64,000 nt of DNA from Pelomonas sp. BJYL3 (GCF_027257975.1 NZ_JANZKX010000001.1:1178001-1242000), one strand, 5' to 3'. Positions 36,099 to 47,211 are shown, numbered from the stretch's first letter. Notes: generated by a model from the sequence alone, not told the origin. Translations and numbers: made by a program.

Positions 36099-36791
36099 GT
36101 GAGCAAGACCCAGGCCCCGAAATCCACCGCTGCCCCGGCTCCGGCCGCTGCGCGGTCGGCACCCAAGGCCAGCAAATCTGCCGCCAAGGCCAGTGCCGCC
36201 CCTTCCGGCGATGCCGACACCGTGGTGACGGAGGCTCCGGCCGCCGCCAGCCGCTTTGCCGATCGCTTCGCCCCCCCCAAGCCGCCTGCGCGGTCCTCGA
36301 GTAGTCCCTTGATTGAAACGCCCCGCCCTGCCGTGAAAGCCGACCCCAAGCTCGCGAACGCCTGGAAATCCAAGCCTGGCAACGAACTGACCGACGCCGA
36401 AGTCCTGGCCATGCCGGACAGCGAGTACATGAATGACAAGCAGATTGAGTTCTTCCGCGCCAAGCTGAACGAACTCAAGGAGAGCCTGCTCTCCAATGCC
36501 GGCGAAACCACCGAGCATCTGCGCGAAGACACCTCCATCGTCCCCGATCCGGCCGACCGCGCCACCATCGAGGAAGAGCACGCCCTGGAACTGCGCACCC
36601 GTGACCGCGAGCGCAAGCTGCTGAAGAAGATCATGCAGTCGCTGCAGCGCCTGGACAGCGGCGAGTACGGCTATTGCGACGAGACCGGCGAGCCCATCGG
36701 CCTCGGCCGCCTGATCGCCCGCCCGACGGCCACGCTGTCGCTGGAAGCCCAGCAGCGCCGCGAGCTGAAACAGAAGATGTTCGGCGACTGA
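36099..36791 (+). CDS. dksA: RNA polymerase-binding transcription factor DksA, extended and with a single zinc-finger Cys
   Basis: DksA binds the RNA polymerase secondary channel and, with ppGpp, resets transcription under starvation. The start is GTG with AGGAGA seven bases upstream. Of 230 residues, the first about 85 are Ala/Lys/Pro-rich and not part of the usual 140-150-residue protein. The coiled-coil tip contains DPADRAT (the DxxDxA motif). In the zinc-finger positions only the first Cys remains: Cys193, then Thr196, Ser214 and Ala217 in place of the other three. Zinc-independent DksA forms of this kind are known in other bacteria, so function is expected to be kept. Confidence 0.93.
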   Translation: MSKTQAPKSTAAPAPAAARSAPKASKSAAKASAAPSGDADTVVTEAPAAASRFADRFAPPKPPARSSSSPLIETPRPAVKADPKLANAWKSKPGNELTDAEVLAMPDSEYMNDKQIEFFRAKLNELKESLLSNAGETTEHLREDTSIVPDPADRATIEEEHALELRTRDRERKLLKKIMQSLQRLDSGEYGYCDETGEPIGLGRLIARPTATLSLEAQQRRELKQKMFGD

Positions 36792-36843
36792 GTCGCCGCG
36801 ACCCGCCCTTGCCGGCCCCCCGTCCCAGCCCATCAGGAACCGC

Positions 36844-38622
36844 ATGACCGACCCCAAGGACAGCGAGAGCTTCTTCCGCAAGGTCGCGCGCTTTGTCGCC
36901 AACCCGACCACCGACTGGGCTGAGATCAATTCGCGCCAGGACGACCCGCAGGCCGACGCCGCCAAGGCCGAGCTGCGGGCCATGGTGGAGCGCAAGCGGC
37001 GCAATGACTTCGTCCGCAAGCGCGAGCTGGACATGCTGCGCCGCATCCGCCGCGAGGGCCTCTCGCCCGAGCAGCTGGCCGCCCTGGGCGCCTCCTCGTC
37101 ACGCATGGACGAGGTTGAGCGCATGAACAGCGACATGGGCCAGCGGGTGGACCTGCAGGTCAAGGCCAAGATCGACGAGATCGAGCAGCAGATGGTGGGC
37201 GAGAGCTTCGCCCGTGCGCCCTCGCCGCCCTCTTCCGGCTTCTTCGAGACCAGCACCCGGGCGGCGGCCTTCGCGCCGACCATGCCCGCAGTCCCCAACA
37301 CCGAGATTCCCAGAGGCGGCGCCGCCCCTGCGGCCGCCTCGCCCGCGCCCACCTCGGCCGCACCGGCGCCTGGCCGCGAGCGGCCCAGCAATACGCCGGT
37401 CCCCGCGGCCGCCGTGGTCGACACCAAGCTCCCGCCGCCCGCCGAGGGCGCGCCCAGCGAGCTGCCCGAGCTGATGCCCATGAACCCGGGCCTCAGCTTC
37501 CGCATGACGGAGAGCGCGGCCATCGAGGTGAACGAGGTCGTGCACGACGCCGAGCTGGACGAAGCCGTGATCGCCTTCGCCAACGCGGACAACGAAAGCT
37601 GCGAGCGCAGCCTCACGGAGCTCACCCAACCCGGCGGCAGCCGCAATCTGCATGCCGAGACCTGGCTGGTGCTCTTCGACTTCTACCGCGCCACCGGCCA
37701 GCAGAGCAAGTTCGAGGCCCTGGCGCTGGAGTACGCGCAGCAGTTCGGGCTGTCGGCGCCGCAGTGGTTCTCCATGCCCAAGATGGTGGCCGAGCAGCAG
37801 CGCAAGGTGCGCCCGCCCAAGGGCAGCCCCGGCGCCGTCTGCTGGTCCGCCCCGGCCTACCTCGACGCCGAGGCCGTGCAGCAGATGCGCTCGCGCTGCG
37901 AGTCCTCGCCCATGCCCTGGGTGCTGGACTGGAAGGACCTCCAGCAACTGGACACCGAAGGCTGCGCCAAGCTGCAGTCCGTGTTCAAGGACTGGTCCAA
38001 GCAGGCGCTGGACATCCGCTGGCTGGCCGGCGACCAGTTCCTGCAGGTGATCAAGGACATGGCGCCCGTGGGCGTCCGCGATGTCGATCCGGCCCTCTGG
38101 ATGCTGCGCATGGAAGCGCTGCGCCTGGTCAACCGGCCAGACCAGTTCGACGAAGCTGCCATCGACTACTGCGTCACCTACGAGGTCTCGCCGCCGTCCT
38201 GGGAGAAGGCCAAGTGCCTGGTGCGGGTCAGCGGCAACAGCCTGTCCACGCAGGGCCCCACCTCCACCACGCAGCAGCAGGCCCTGGACGCGCAGAGCAC
38301 CTTCCTCGAGACCAGCCTGGGCGAACAGACCAAGCTGGGCCAGGCCGTGCAGCTGGAGCTCAGCGGCCAACTGCATGGCGACATCAGCGAGACGCTCAAT
38401 CTGATGAGCAGCGAGCTGGGCGCGGCCTCATTGATCGAGGTGTCCTGCCCGGCCCTGATCCGCCTGGACTTCCTGGCCGCCGGCGACCTGCTCAACTGGG
38501 TGCTCAGCCGCCGCAGCGAGAACCGCAACGTCGTCTTCAAGGACACCCACCGCCTGGTGGCCCTGTTCTTCGGTGCGATGGGCATCAACGAGCACGCGCG
38601 GGTCAAAGTCAGAACGGTCTGA
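36844..38622 (+). CDS. STAS-domain-like protein of unknown function
   Basis: The 592-residue cytoplasmic protein is not assigned to a known pathway. The first about 110 residues are highly charged and helical (DDPQADAAKAELRAMVERK), followed by a Pro/Ala-rich linker (about 122-215). A central alpha-helical region contains FYRATGQQSKFEALALEYA, resembling repeats found in secretion or bacterial signalling proteins. The last about 90 residues (LSGQLHGDISETL onward) look like a STAS domain, and a second STAS-like segment (VLDWKDLQQLDTEGC) may occur near 360. Neighbours are dksA and hslVU; this order is common in related genomes. Identification as STAS is by pattern only. Confidence 0.7.
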   Translation: MTDPKDSESFFRKVARFVANPTTDWAEINSRQDDPQADAAKAELRAMVERKRRNDFVRKRELDMLRRIRREGLSPEQLAALGASSSRMDEVERMNSDMGQRVDLQVKAKIDEIEQQMVGESFARAPSPPSSGFFETSTRAAAFAPTMPAVPNTEIPRGGAAPAAASPAPTSAAPAPGRERPSNTPVPAAAVVDTKLPPPAEGAPSELPELMPMNPGLSFRMTESAAIEVNEVVHDAELDEAVIAFANADNESCERSLTELTQPGGSRNLHAETWLVLFDFYRATGQQSKFEALALEYAQQFGLSAPQWFSMPKMVAEQQRKVRPPKGSPGAVCWSAPAYLDAEAVQQMRSRCESSPMPWVLDWKDLQQLDTEGCAKLQSVFKDWSKQALDIRWLAGDQFLQVIKDMAPVGVRDVDPALWMLRMEALRLVNRPDQFDEAAIDYCVTYEVSPPSWEKAKCLVRVSGNSLSTQGPTSTTQQQALDAQSTFLETSLGEQTKLGQAVQLELSGQLHGDISETLNLMSSELGAASLIEVSCPALIRLDFLAAGDLLNWVLSRRSENRNVVFKDTHRLVALFFGAMGINEHARVKVRTV

Positions 38623-38625
38623 TTG

Positions 38626-38702
38626 ACCACCCCCTACGGCCTTCGGCCGCCCCCTCAAGGGGGCACGCCTGGCGGCCCGGCAAAGCCGGATCCGCAGGCG
38701 TC
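38626..38702 (+). repeat. REP-like multi-hairpin element
   Basis: Directly after the STAS gene come three short stems in a row: CGGC/GCCG around a CTTCG loop (38637-38649), GCCCCC/GGGGGC around TCAA (38649-38664) and CCGGC/GCCGG around AAA (about 38677-38689). No T tract follows, so it is not a classic terminator. The pattern resembles extragenic palindromic elements frequent in Burkholderiales genomes; that comparison is from memory. Confidence 0.6.
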
Positions 38703-38713
38703 GTGCGGGGCGA

Positions 38714-38956
38714 GCACCGGCTGCGCCGAGTGCTCTTGGTTTGGAGCCGTGCAGGGGTAGGGGCCCTGGGGCTCTATCAGCACCGGCTGCGCCGAGTGCT
38801 CTTGGTTTGGATCTGTGCAGGGGCGTGGGCCCTGGGGCTCCATCAGCACCGGCTGCGCCGAGTGCTCTTGGTTTGGAGCCGTGCAGGGGTAGGGGCCCTG
38901 GGGGCTCTATCAGCACCGGCTGCGCCGAGTGCTCTTGGTTTGGAGCCGTGCAGGGG
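38714..38956 (+). repeat. Tandem array of a 66-bp unit, 3.6 copies
   Basis: Each unit begins CACCGGCTGCGCCGAGTGCT. Units start at 38715, 38781, 38847 and 38914; the fourth stops near 38956. Units 1 and 3 are identical except for one extra G in unit 3; unit 2 differs at a few positions. The start of each unit can form a CGGC/GCCG stem. The array fills most of the 465-base gap before hslV. No gene is supported within it. Confidence 0.95.
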
Positions 38957-39087
38957 CGAGGAGGGCGCTTCGCACAGCGGGACTGGCTCCTGAGCCGGGA
39001 TGCGCCGCCCTAGCCCTTCCTCTGCGCTCAGGCACTGACGGGCCTCGAGGCATCGGCTTGAAAATGCCCTTCCCGCCCTCAGCTGGA

Positions 39088-39666
39088 ATGGCTATGACTG
39101 CATCCGCTTCCCAAGATCCGGTGTTCCATGGGACCACCATCGTCAGCGTGCGCCGCAACGGCCAGGTCGCCATCGGGGGTGACGGCCAGGTGACGCTGGG
39201 CCATATCGTCGTGAAGGCGAGCGCGCGCAAGGTGCGCAAGCTCTACAAGGAGCGCGTGCTGGCCGGCTTTGCCGGCGCCACGGCCGATGCCTTCACGCTG
39301 TTCGAACGCTTCGAGTCCAAGCTGGAGAAGCACCAGGGGCACCTGGTGCGGGCCGCCGTGGAGCTCACGCGGGACTGGCGCACGGACCGCGTGCTGCGCC
39401 GCCTGGAGGCCATGCTGGCCGTGGCGGACGCCGAGACCTCGCTGATCATCACCGGCAATGGCGACGTGCTGGAGCCCGAGATGGGCATCGTGGCCATCGG
39501 CTCCGGCGGGGCCTATGCGCAGGCCGCCGCGCGCGCCCTGCTGCAGCACAGCGAGCTGGGCGCGGCGGACATCGTCAAGCGATCCCTGGAGATCGCCGGT
39601 GACCTCTGCATCTACACCAACCAGACCCACACCCTCGAGACGCTGGACGGCGTCGCCCGCGCCTGA
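39088..39666 (+). CDS. hslV: ATP-dependent protease subunit HslV
   Basis: HslV is the N-terminal threonine peptidase ring of the HslVU protease. The 192-residue precursor has a 15-residue propeptide; the mature chain would start at Thr16 ([19 protein letters not shown]). Residues of the catalytic site, including the Lys in [12 protein letters not shown], are present. A second ATG at 39094 lies six bases after GGA and may be the actual start. The gene is followed 31 bases later by hslU, its unfoldase partner. The gap upstream holds the 66-bp repeat array. Confidence 0.97.
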   Translation: MAMTASASQDPVFHGTTIVSVRRNGQVAIGGDGQVTLGHIVVKASARKVRKLYKERVLAGFAGATADAFTLFERFESKLEKHQGHLVRAAVELTRDWRTDRVLRRLEAMLAVADAETSLIITGNGDVLEPEMGIVAIGSGGAYAQAAARALLQHSELGAADIVKRSLEIAGDLCIYTNQTHTLETLDGVARA

Positions 39667-39697
39667 GCGCACGCCATCGCACCGAACGAGGACGCCC

Positions 39698-41047
<1,350 letters not shown>

Positions 41048-41105
41048 GGCCGGCTGCTTGACGGACATCAAGACAGCAAGACCTGGCACGGCTTAGGCTT
41101 GCCGG

Positions 41106-41897
41106 ATGCCGCATCGCATCAGCACCCGCAGCTGGGGCCTCTCCCGGCCCAGCCAGCTCAACACCGCCGCCACGCACGCGGAGCAGCGCTGGCGCTGGCC
41201 GGTGCTGATCGCCCTGCTGTGCACCATTCCGGCCTTCTACATCGAGCTGATCGAGAGCCTGCCCACGCCGCTGGCCATCGCCATCTACCTGGTTGCGGCG
41301 GGCCTCGTGGGCCTGTCGCTGTGGCGCGTGGGGCGGCTGTGCTCGCATCCGCAGCAGTACTGGCGCAGCAATATGCTGGACCTGGTGCTGATGGCCGGCC
41401 TGCTGGCCTCCGCGCTGCTGCCGCCCAGCGCCGAGTCGGGCCTGGCGCTGGCGGGGCGGCTCTTCGTCTCGCTGCTGACCCTGCTGAGGATGGTCTGGGC
41501 CATCAAGAGCTGGGTCACGCGCGGCGGCCTGGGCTACCTCCTGCTGCTGGCCCTGATGGTGCTGCTGTTCTGCGGCGTGGGCTTCTGGGTGCTGGAGCCG
41601 CGCGTCAAGACGCCGGCCGACGGCATGTGGCTGGCCTTCACCACCGCCGCCACCGTGGGCTATGGCGACATCGTGCCCACCACGGCTGCCGCCAAGATCT
41701 TCTCGGTCTTCGTGGTGCTGCTGGGCTATGCGGTGCTCTCCCTGGTCACCGCCGCCATCGCGGCCATGTGGGTGGAAAGCACCGAACGGGAGGTCGAGAA
41801 GGACATCCTGCGCGACCTGCACGCCCAGCTGCGCTCCGTGCATGAGGAGCTCGGCGCCGTGCGCGAGGAGCTCCGCCAGCTCAAGCGTCCCGACTAG
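41106..41897 (+). CDS. Potassium channel, two-pore-helix core with extra N-terminal helices
   Basis: The 263-residue membrane protein has the potassium selectivity filter TVGYGD (183-188) between two hydrophobic helices (about 143-163 and 195-220). Two or three extra N-terminal helices (about 33-51, 55-75 and 90-108) are present but lack the regular Arg series of a voltage sensor. The C-terminal about 40 residues form a charged coiled coil (EREVEKDILRDLHAQL), likely for tetramer assembly. Gating is unknown. It stands between hslU and an ABC exporter. Confidence 0.9.
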   Translation: MPHRISTRSWGLSRPSQLNTAATHAEQRWRWPVLIALLCTIPAFYIELIESLPTPLAIAIYLVAAGLVGLSLWRVGRLCSHPQQYWRSNMLDLVLMAGLLASALLPPSAESGLALAGRLFVSLLTLLRMVWAIKSWVTRGGLGYLLLLALMVLLFCGVGFWVLEPRVKTPADGMWLAFTTAATVGYGDIVPTTAAAKIFSVFVVLLGYAVLSLVTAAIAAMWVESTEREVEKDILRDLHAQLRSVHEELGAVREELRQLKRPD

Positions 41898-42057
41898 GCG
41901 CGCCGCGCGTCCCCACGCCCCACGCCCGGCGCTTCTCACGCCACGGCCACGGCTGCGCCGGTGCAGCCTGTCCGCCCGCCGCGCCACTCTGTCTGAATCC
42001 CCGTGCCCCGCCGGGGTCGCCTCGCTACGCTGCGCGCCAGATTCATGAGGAGGCGGC

Positions 42058-42933
42058 ATGCTGAGCATTCAAGAGCTGGTCAAGACATTCGGAGACCACC
42101 GGGCCATCGATGGCCTCAACCTGGAACTGGGCGCCGGCCTGGTGGGCCTGGTCGGCCATAACGGTGCGGGCAAGACCACGCTGATGCAGATGCTGGCCAC
42201 GCTCAGCCGGCCCAGCCAGGGGCGCATCCTGCTGGACGGCCAGGACATCGTCGCCCGCCCCGAGCTGATGCGCCGCCGCCTGGGCTATCTGCCGCAGGAC
42301 TTCGGCGTCTACCCGCAGCTGACGGCGCGCGAATTCCTGCAGTACTTCGCCGCGCTCAAGGGCGTGCGCGATGGCCGCCGCATCCAGCAACTGCTGGAGC
42401 TGGTCAACCTTCACGAGCAGGCCGACCGCATGGCCGCCGGCTTCTCGGGCGGCATGCGCCAGCGCCTGGGCATCGCGCAGGCCCTGCTCAACGACCCGGA
42501 CGTGCTGATCGTCGATGAGCCCACCGCCGGCCTGGACCCCGAGGAGCGCCTGCGATTCCGCCAGCTGCTGTCCGAGCTGGGCTTCTCGCGCCTGGTGATC
42601 GTCTCCACCCACATCGTCTCGGACATCGAGAACATGGCCACCCACCTGGCCATCCTGCGCCGCGGCCGCCTGCTGGCCTTCAGCAGCCCCGAGGCCCTGA
42701 TGGCACGGGCCGAGGGTCAGGTCTGGACCGCCCTGCTGGAGCCCGGCCACTACGAATCCCTGCGCCAGCAGGTGCACGTGCTGCAGGCCCAGCGCCAGGG
42801 TGGCCTGATCCAGGTCCGCATGGCCCACACGGAACGCCCCTGCGCCGAGGCCCAGGCCGCCCTGCCCAGCCTCGAGGAGGCTCTGATGGCACAGCGTTAT
42901 GCGGACACGCAGGGCCTGGGGATGGCCGCATGA
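42058..42933 (+). CDS. ABC transporter ATP-binding protein
   Basis: The 291-residue ATPase starts after a strong AGGAGGCGGC ribosome site. It has Walker A GHNGAGKT (33-40), Q-loop GYLPQDFGVYPQLTA, signature FSGGMRQRLGIAQ, Walker B VLIVDEPTAGLD and the switch His in STHIVSD. It belongs to the exporter group with ABC-2-type permeases. A C-terminal extension of about 70 residues follows the core. Its stop overlaps the permease start by ATGA, so both are made together. Substrate is unknown. Confidence 0.94.
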   Translation: MLSIQELVKTFGDHRAIDGLNLELGAGLVGLVGHNGAGKTTLMQMLATLSRPSQGRILLDGQDIVARPELMRRRLGYLPQDFGVYPQLTAREFLQYFAALKGVRDGRRIQQLLELVNLHEQADRMAAGFSGGMRQRLGIAQALLNDPDVLIVDEPTAGLDPEERLRFRQLLSELGFSRLVIVSTHIVSDIENMATHLAILRRGRLLAFSSPEALMARAEGQVWTALLEPGHYESLRQQVHVLQAQRQGGLIQVRMAHTERPCAEAQAALPSLEEALMAQRYADTQGLGMAA

Positions 42934-44516
42934 GCGCCCGCCACGGCATCGTCGGCGGGACGCTCGGCCTCGTGCTCACGCTCGCGCGCCACGAGTGGGT
43001 GCTGCGCGCGCGCCGCAGCTCCAGCCTGCTCATCCTCGGGCTGGTGATCGCCGCCAGCTGGCTCATGATTCCCGACAACACCGGCGAGGTGACCCTGTTC
43101 GCCGTCAATGACCAGCGCATGCTCTATGACAGCCACACGCTGTCGGTCGGCGGCGGCATGATGGGCAACCTGCTCTTCGGCCTGCTGGGCTTCTTCCTGG
43201 TCCGCGGGCGCACGCAGCAGGACCTGCAGCATGGGGCGGCCGCCCTGCTGGCGACGGCGCCGGCACCGGCCTTCGGGCTGCTGCTGAGCCGATGGCTCGG
43301 TGCCGTGGCCTTCCTGATGACGCTGGCCGGCGTCGACCTCCTCACGGTGATGCTGCTGCAGCTGATGCACGGCGAGGCCCCGCTGCAGCTGGGCCCCTAC
43401 CTGGCCATGTGGCTGCTGGGCATGGGCCCGCCGCTGCTGCTGTGTGCCAGCGTGGCCCTGCTGTGCGATGCCTGGGCCCCCCTGATGCGACGCCGGGGCG
43501 ACCTGTTCTTCTTCGCCTGCTGGGTGGGCCAGTTCGCGGCCCTGCCCTTCACCCTCGACAAGGACGCCCAGGGGCTGCATCCGATACTGGCGCTGGACCT
43601 GTCGGGCATGTCGGCGCTCGCCCTGCGCCTGGGCCAGCTGATGGGCACGAACAGTGTGAGCATCGGCGTCTCGAGCTTCGACCCCGCGCTGGGCGTCGGC
43701 CAGCTGCCCGAGGGCGTGTGGTCCTGGCCGCTGGTCGCCCTGCGTCTGGCCTCGGCCGGGCTGGCCCTGCTGCCCCTGCTGCCGGCCCTCTGGCTGTTCC
43801 ACCGCTACGACCCGGACCGCGTCCGGCCCGCGGCGGCCAAGACGGGCTCACGCTGGCGCACGGCGCTGGTCAACGCCCAGCAGCCCTTGGCTCGCCTGGC
43901 GGGCCGCCTGCTGCCGCTGTGCGCGCGGGTGCCCGGTTGGCCCGGTCAGGTGCTGGCCCAGGTCTGCCTGGCCCTGGTCGGCCAGCCTTGGGCGCTGCTG
44001 GCCCTGCCCCTGATGATGGTCCTGGGCCTCAGCCTTCCCCTGGCTTCGCTCGGGCCGGTGGTGCTGGTCTCCACGGCCTGCTGGGGCGTGATGGTCTGCG
44101 GCCTGGGCGCGCAGGACCACCAGGCACGCACGCTGGCGCTGGCCGCCGTGGCGCCGGGCGGCCCCGAGCGCAGGCGCCTGACCCCCTTTGCCAGCGCGGC
44201 GCTGCTGGGGCTGCTGTTCCATGCGCCGGTCCTGGTGCGCTGGGGGATGCAGGCGCCCCTGCAGGCGCTGGCTCTGCTCAGCGGCCTGCTGCTGCTGAGC
44301 AGCCTCAGCGCCCTGCTGGGTCACTGGACCGCCGGTTCGCGCACCTTCCTGGCCCTGTTCCTGTTCTGGCTCTATGCCGCCACCCAGGCCTCGATCTTTC
44401 CCTGGCTTGACCTGATGGGCTTCAATGGCCGCGCTCTGCCGCTGACGGCCGGCGTCTATGCCCTGGTCGGTCTGACAGGCCTCGGGCTGCTGGCCCTGCG
44501 GCGCGGCCGGGCCTAG
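42930..44516 (+). CDS. ABC-2-like transporter permease
   Basis: The 528-residue inner-membrane protein has about 11-12 hydrophobic helices in two blocks (roughly 28-280 and 330-525) separated by a charged stretch, so it seems to hold two permease halves in one chain. It starts at the ATG overlapping the ATPase stop. The first periplasmic loop (VNDQRMLYDSHTLSVGGG) resembles that of ABC-2 permeases for membrane-protein or copper-related exporters, but this is too weak for a substrate. It is convergent with coaX, 22 bases apart. Confidence 0.85.
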   Translation: MSARHGIVGGTLGLVLTLARHEWVLRARRSSSLLILGLVIAASWLMIPDNTGEVTLFAVNDQRMLYDSHTLSVGGGMMGNLLFGLLGFFLVRGRTQQDLQHGAAALLATAPAPAFGLLLSRWLGAVAFLMTLAGVDLLTVMLLQLMHGEAPLQLGPYLAMWLLGMGPPLLLCASVALLCDAWAPLMRRRGDLFFFACWVGQFAALPFTLDKDAQGLHPILALDLSGMSALALRLGQLMGTNSVSIGVSSFDPALGVGQLPEGVWSWPLVALRLASAGLALLPLLPALWLFHRYDPDRVRPAAAKTGSRWRTALVNAQQPLARLAGRLLPLCARVPGWPGQVLAQVCLALVGQPWALLALPLMMVLGLSLPLASLGPVVLVSTACWGVMVCGLGAQDHQARTLALAAVAPGGPERRRLTPFASAALLGLLFHAPVLVRWGMQAPLQALALLSGLLLLSSLSALLGHWTAGSRTFLALFLFWLYAATQASIFPWLDLMGFNGRALPLTAGVYALVGLTGLGLLALRRGRA

Positions 44517-44538
44517 CCCCGCCGGGCCGGTGCGGCGC

Positions 44539-45315
44539 TCAGAGCGCCAGGCGATGCGCCTGCAGCGCCAGGATGCCGTCGAAGAGCAGGCTCTCGACCA
44601 GCTCGTGGCGCACCTCCAGGGCCGGCGCCACCTTCCAGCCCGCGCCGCCCGTCATCAGGGTCAGGGGCTCATGGCCGGCACGCTGACCCAGGTGGCGGTG
44701 CATGCGCTCGATGGCGCCGGTGATGGCATAGGTGCCACCGCTGGTCAGGGCGTCCGAGGTGTTGGTGGGGAAGGCGCGCACCTCGCCGGTGGGCACGCGC
44801 AGGCCGGCCGTGCCGCTCTCCAGCGCGCGCAGCATGATGCCGTGGCCGGGCAGGATGAGGCCGCCGAGGAAGTGGCCCTCGGCGTCGACGGCATCCACCG
44901 TCACGGCCGTGCCCACCATCACCACCAGCACGGCCCGCGGTGCGCCGCGCTGCATCACGTGGGAGCGGGCCCCGACCAGGGCCACGAAGCGGTCTGCGCC
45001 CAGGCGCCCCGGGTGGTCGTAGCCGTTGATGATGCCGCCGGCCTGGTGCGTGGAATGGACCCAGCGCGATTCCAGGTCCCAGGACTCCATCTGCTCGATC
45101 TGCTCCTCGACCCGGTGCCGCACGGCATCGCCGGCCACATTGCAGCCCAGCATGCTGCGGGGCGCGGGCAGGCGCCGCCATTCGTCCTCCGCGAGGCGCT
45201 CGATGTTCTCCAGGAACACGGCGCCATGGGCCAGCACCACCGCGCCCGGCTGGGGCGATGCGTAGAGCGCCCACTTGAGGCGGGTGTTGCCGATGTCGAT
45301 GGCCAGAAAGCTCAT
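44539..45315 (-). CDS. coaX: Type III pantothenate kinase
   Basis: CoaX carries out the first step of coenzyme A synthesis, phosphorylation of pantothenate, and is not inhibited by CoA. The 258-residue protein has the ASKHA phosphate-1 motif [11 protein letters not shown], the pantothenate-binding GADRFVAL and the phosphate-2 segment [13 protein letters not shown], followed by GGLILPG. Length is normal. No birA is adjacent within the window, although coaX often follows birA in this order of bacteria. Single gene, divergent from the first chemoreceptor. Confidence 0.96.
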   Translation of the reverse strand: MSFLAIDIGNTRLKWALYASPQPGAVVLAHGAVFLENIERLAEDEWRRLPAPRSMLGCNVAGDAVRHRVEEQIEQMESWDLESRWVHSTHQAGGIINGYDHPGRLGADRFVALVGARSHVMQRGAPRAVLVVMVGTAVTVDAVDAEGHFLGGLILPGHGIMLRALESGTAGLRVPTGEVRAFPTNTSDALTSGGTYAITGAIERMHRHLGQRAGHEPLTLMTGGAGWKVAPALEVRHELVESLLFDGILALQAHRLAL

Positions 45316-45492
45316 GGGAGGGAGGCTGCGCTGGAAACAGCGGGAGCCTACCAGCGTTCCCGACGCGGCCGTAGCGGAAATGCCTCAGATCCCGCCAGGG
45401 AATGCTACCGGTGCGGGCGCGTCTGAATCATCATCGGCACGCGGGCGGCACCCGACGCCCGTGCAAACCAACAAGATTCAGTGGAGACGCCC

Positions 45493-47040
45493 ATGAAGCA
45501 CCTGTCGATTGCGACGCGCCTGTGGCTGCCGGTAATCGCGCTCACCGTGGTCACCGTGCTGATGACGGCCGGCGCGGCCCTGCGCACCTCCCACCTGCTG
45601 CAGGAGGCCATGAAAGCCCAGCAGGACCAGCAGCTCAAGCTGAGCCATTCGCTGCGCTGGCGGGGCATGACCGAGACCAATGCGACGCGAGTGATCCTGG
45701 GCCTGGCCGCTCCCGACGACTCGGTGAGCAAGCTGGCCAAGCCCATGATCGAGGCCACCACCCAGCAGATCAGCGGTTTGCAGAAGCAGCTGGAGGAGCT
45801 GGCCAGTTCCGACGAGGAGAAGCGCGCCATGCAGCGCATCGCCGAGCAGCGCCAGGCCTACATCGGCCTGCGCAATGAAGTCGGCAAGCTCAAGGCCGCC
45901 GGTGACGCCGATGGCGTGCGCAGCGGCCTGGGCCGCATCCAGCAGGCCGTGGACAGCTACCTCGAAGCCCAGCAGGCCTTCGTGCAGATCCAGGCCGACA
46001 AGGCCCAGGCCATGCAGCAGCGGGCGGGCGACGAGCGCATGCGCACGGTGTGGAGCGTGGCCGCACTGATGGGCGTCATCGTGCTGGCCCTGGGGCTGGG
46101 CACCTGGTCCCTGGTGCGCTCCATCGCGAACCCGCTCAAGGCCCTGGTGGGCGAGGCCGAGCGCATCGGCAATGGCGACCTCAGCGGCCGCCTGGACAGC
46201 AGCCGCCAGGACGAGATCGGCGAGGTGCAGCGCGCCCTCTCCCGCATGAAGGAGGCGCTGAACCGCATCGTCAGCGAGGTGCGTGAGAGCACCGAGAACA
46301 TCCAGACGGCCAGCGCCGAGATCGCCTCGGGCAATCTGGACCTGAGTCATCGCACGGAGCAGACGGCCTCCAACCTGCAGCAGGCCGCCGGCGCCACCGG
46401 TCAGCTGACCGGCACCGTCAGCCACAGCGCCGACAGCGCGGCCACGGCCAACCAGCTGGCGGGCAGCGCGGCCGAGGTGGCCCAGCGCGGCGGCGCCGTC
46501 GTGGGGCAGGTGGTCAGCACCATGGAGGAGATCAACGCCAGCTCGCGCCGCATCAGCGACATCATCGGCGTGATCGATGGCATCGCCTTCCAGACCAACA
46601 TCCTCGCGCTCAATGCGGCCGTGGAGGCGGCGCGCGCCGGCGAGCAGGGCCGCGGCTTCGCCGTGGTGGCCGCCGAGGTGCGCAGCCTGGCCCAGCGCAG
46701 CGCCGAGGCAGCCAAGGAGATCAAGAGCCTGATCGGTGCCAGCGTGGAGCGGGTCGAGGTGGGCTCGCGCCTGGTGCAGCAGGCCGGCAGCACCATGGAC
46801 GAGATCGTGGCCAGCGTGAACCGGGTCAGCGACATCATCGGCGAGATCTCGGCCAGCACGGTGGAGCAGCGCGACGGCATCGGCGCCGTCAACCAGGCCG
46901 TCACCCAGCTGGACCAGGCCACCCAGCAGAACGCCGCGCTGGTGGAGCAGAGTGCGGCGGCCGCCGAGTCGCTGAAGGAGCAGGCCAGCCGCCTGGCGGA
47001 ACTGGTCAGCGGCTTCCGCCTGGCCGGCAGCGGCCGCTGA
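45493..47040 (+). CDS. Methyl-accepting chemotaxis protein (four-helix-bundle sensor)
   Basis: The 515-residue receptor has two membrane helices (about 10-30 and 186-208) around a periplasmic helical sensor of the Tar-like 4HB type, then a HAMP domain ([21 protein letters not shown]) and a signalling hairpin with the tip [28 protein letters not shown] split across about 350-378. The ATG at 45493 has GGAG six bases upstream; a GTG at 45481 would add four residues. No CheW-docking pentapeptide is seen at the C-terminus. Ligand unknown. It is one of three receptors in 10 kb. Confidence 0.95.
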   Translation: MKHLSIATRLWLPVIALTVVTVLMTAGAALRTSHLLQEAMKAQQDQQLKLSHSLRWRGMTETNATRVILGLAAPDDSVSKLAKPMIEATTQQISGLQKQLEELASSDEEKRAMQRIAEQRQAYIGLRNEVGKLKAAGDADGVRSGLGRIQQAVDSYLEAQQAFVQIQADKAQAMQQRAGDERMRTVWSVAALMGVIVLALGLGTWSLVRSIANPLKALVGEAERIGNGDLSGRLDSSRQDEIGEVQRALSRMKEALNRIVSEVRESTENIQTASAEIASGNLDLSHRTEQTASNLQQAAGATGQLTGTVSHSADSAATANQLAGSAAEVAQRGGAVVGQVVSTMEEINASSRRISDIIGVIDGIAFQTNILALNAAVEAARAGEQGRGFAVVAAEVRSLAQRSAEAAKEIKSLIGASVERVEVGSRLVQQAGSTMDEIVASVNRVSDIIGEISASTVEQRDGIGAVNQAVTQLDQATQQNAALVEQSAAAAESLKEQASRLAELVSGFRLAGSGR

Positions 47041-47211
47041 CCTCACGCAGGGCGCCCGCTCGCCCCGCCGGTCTGTGGCAGATTGCCCACCGGCCGGGCC
47101 GGCATGGGGTCCGCACGGGCGGCGGGTCATGTCAGGCCGAAGGCAGGCATGCACAATGGACCCGGCACGGGCGCCGTCGCGCGCCCGGCGAATTCGCAGC
47201 AGGGAGCGGCG

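Noticed and set aside
38626-38702. Terminator after the STAS-protein gene
   Set aside because: Three GC stems are present but no T tract follows any of them, so an intrinsic terminator is not supported.
38428-38916. Minus-strand frames across the 66-bp repeats that encode a 22-residue repeat
   Set aside because: The period is divisible by three only for two units; the 67-bp unit shifts the frame. No ribosome site or known domain is present, so a repeat gene is not supported.
38714-38956. CRISPR array
   Set aside because: The units are contiguous 66-bp tandem repeats that are nearly identical throughout, without short repeats separated by unique spacers, and no cas genes are present.
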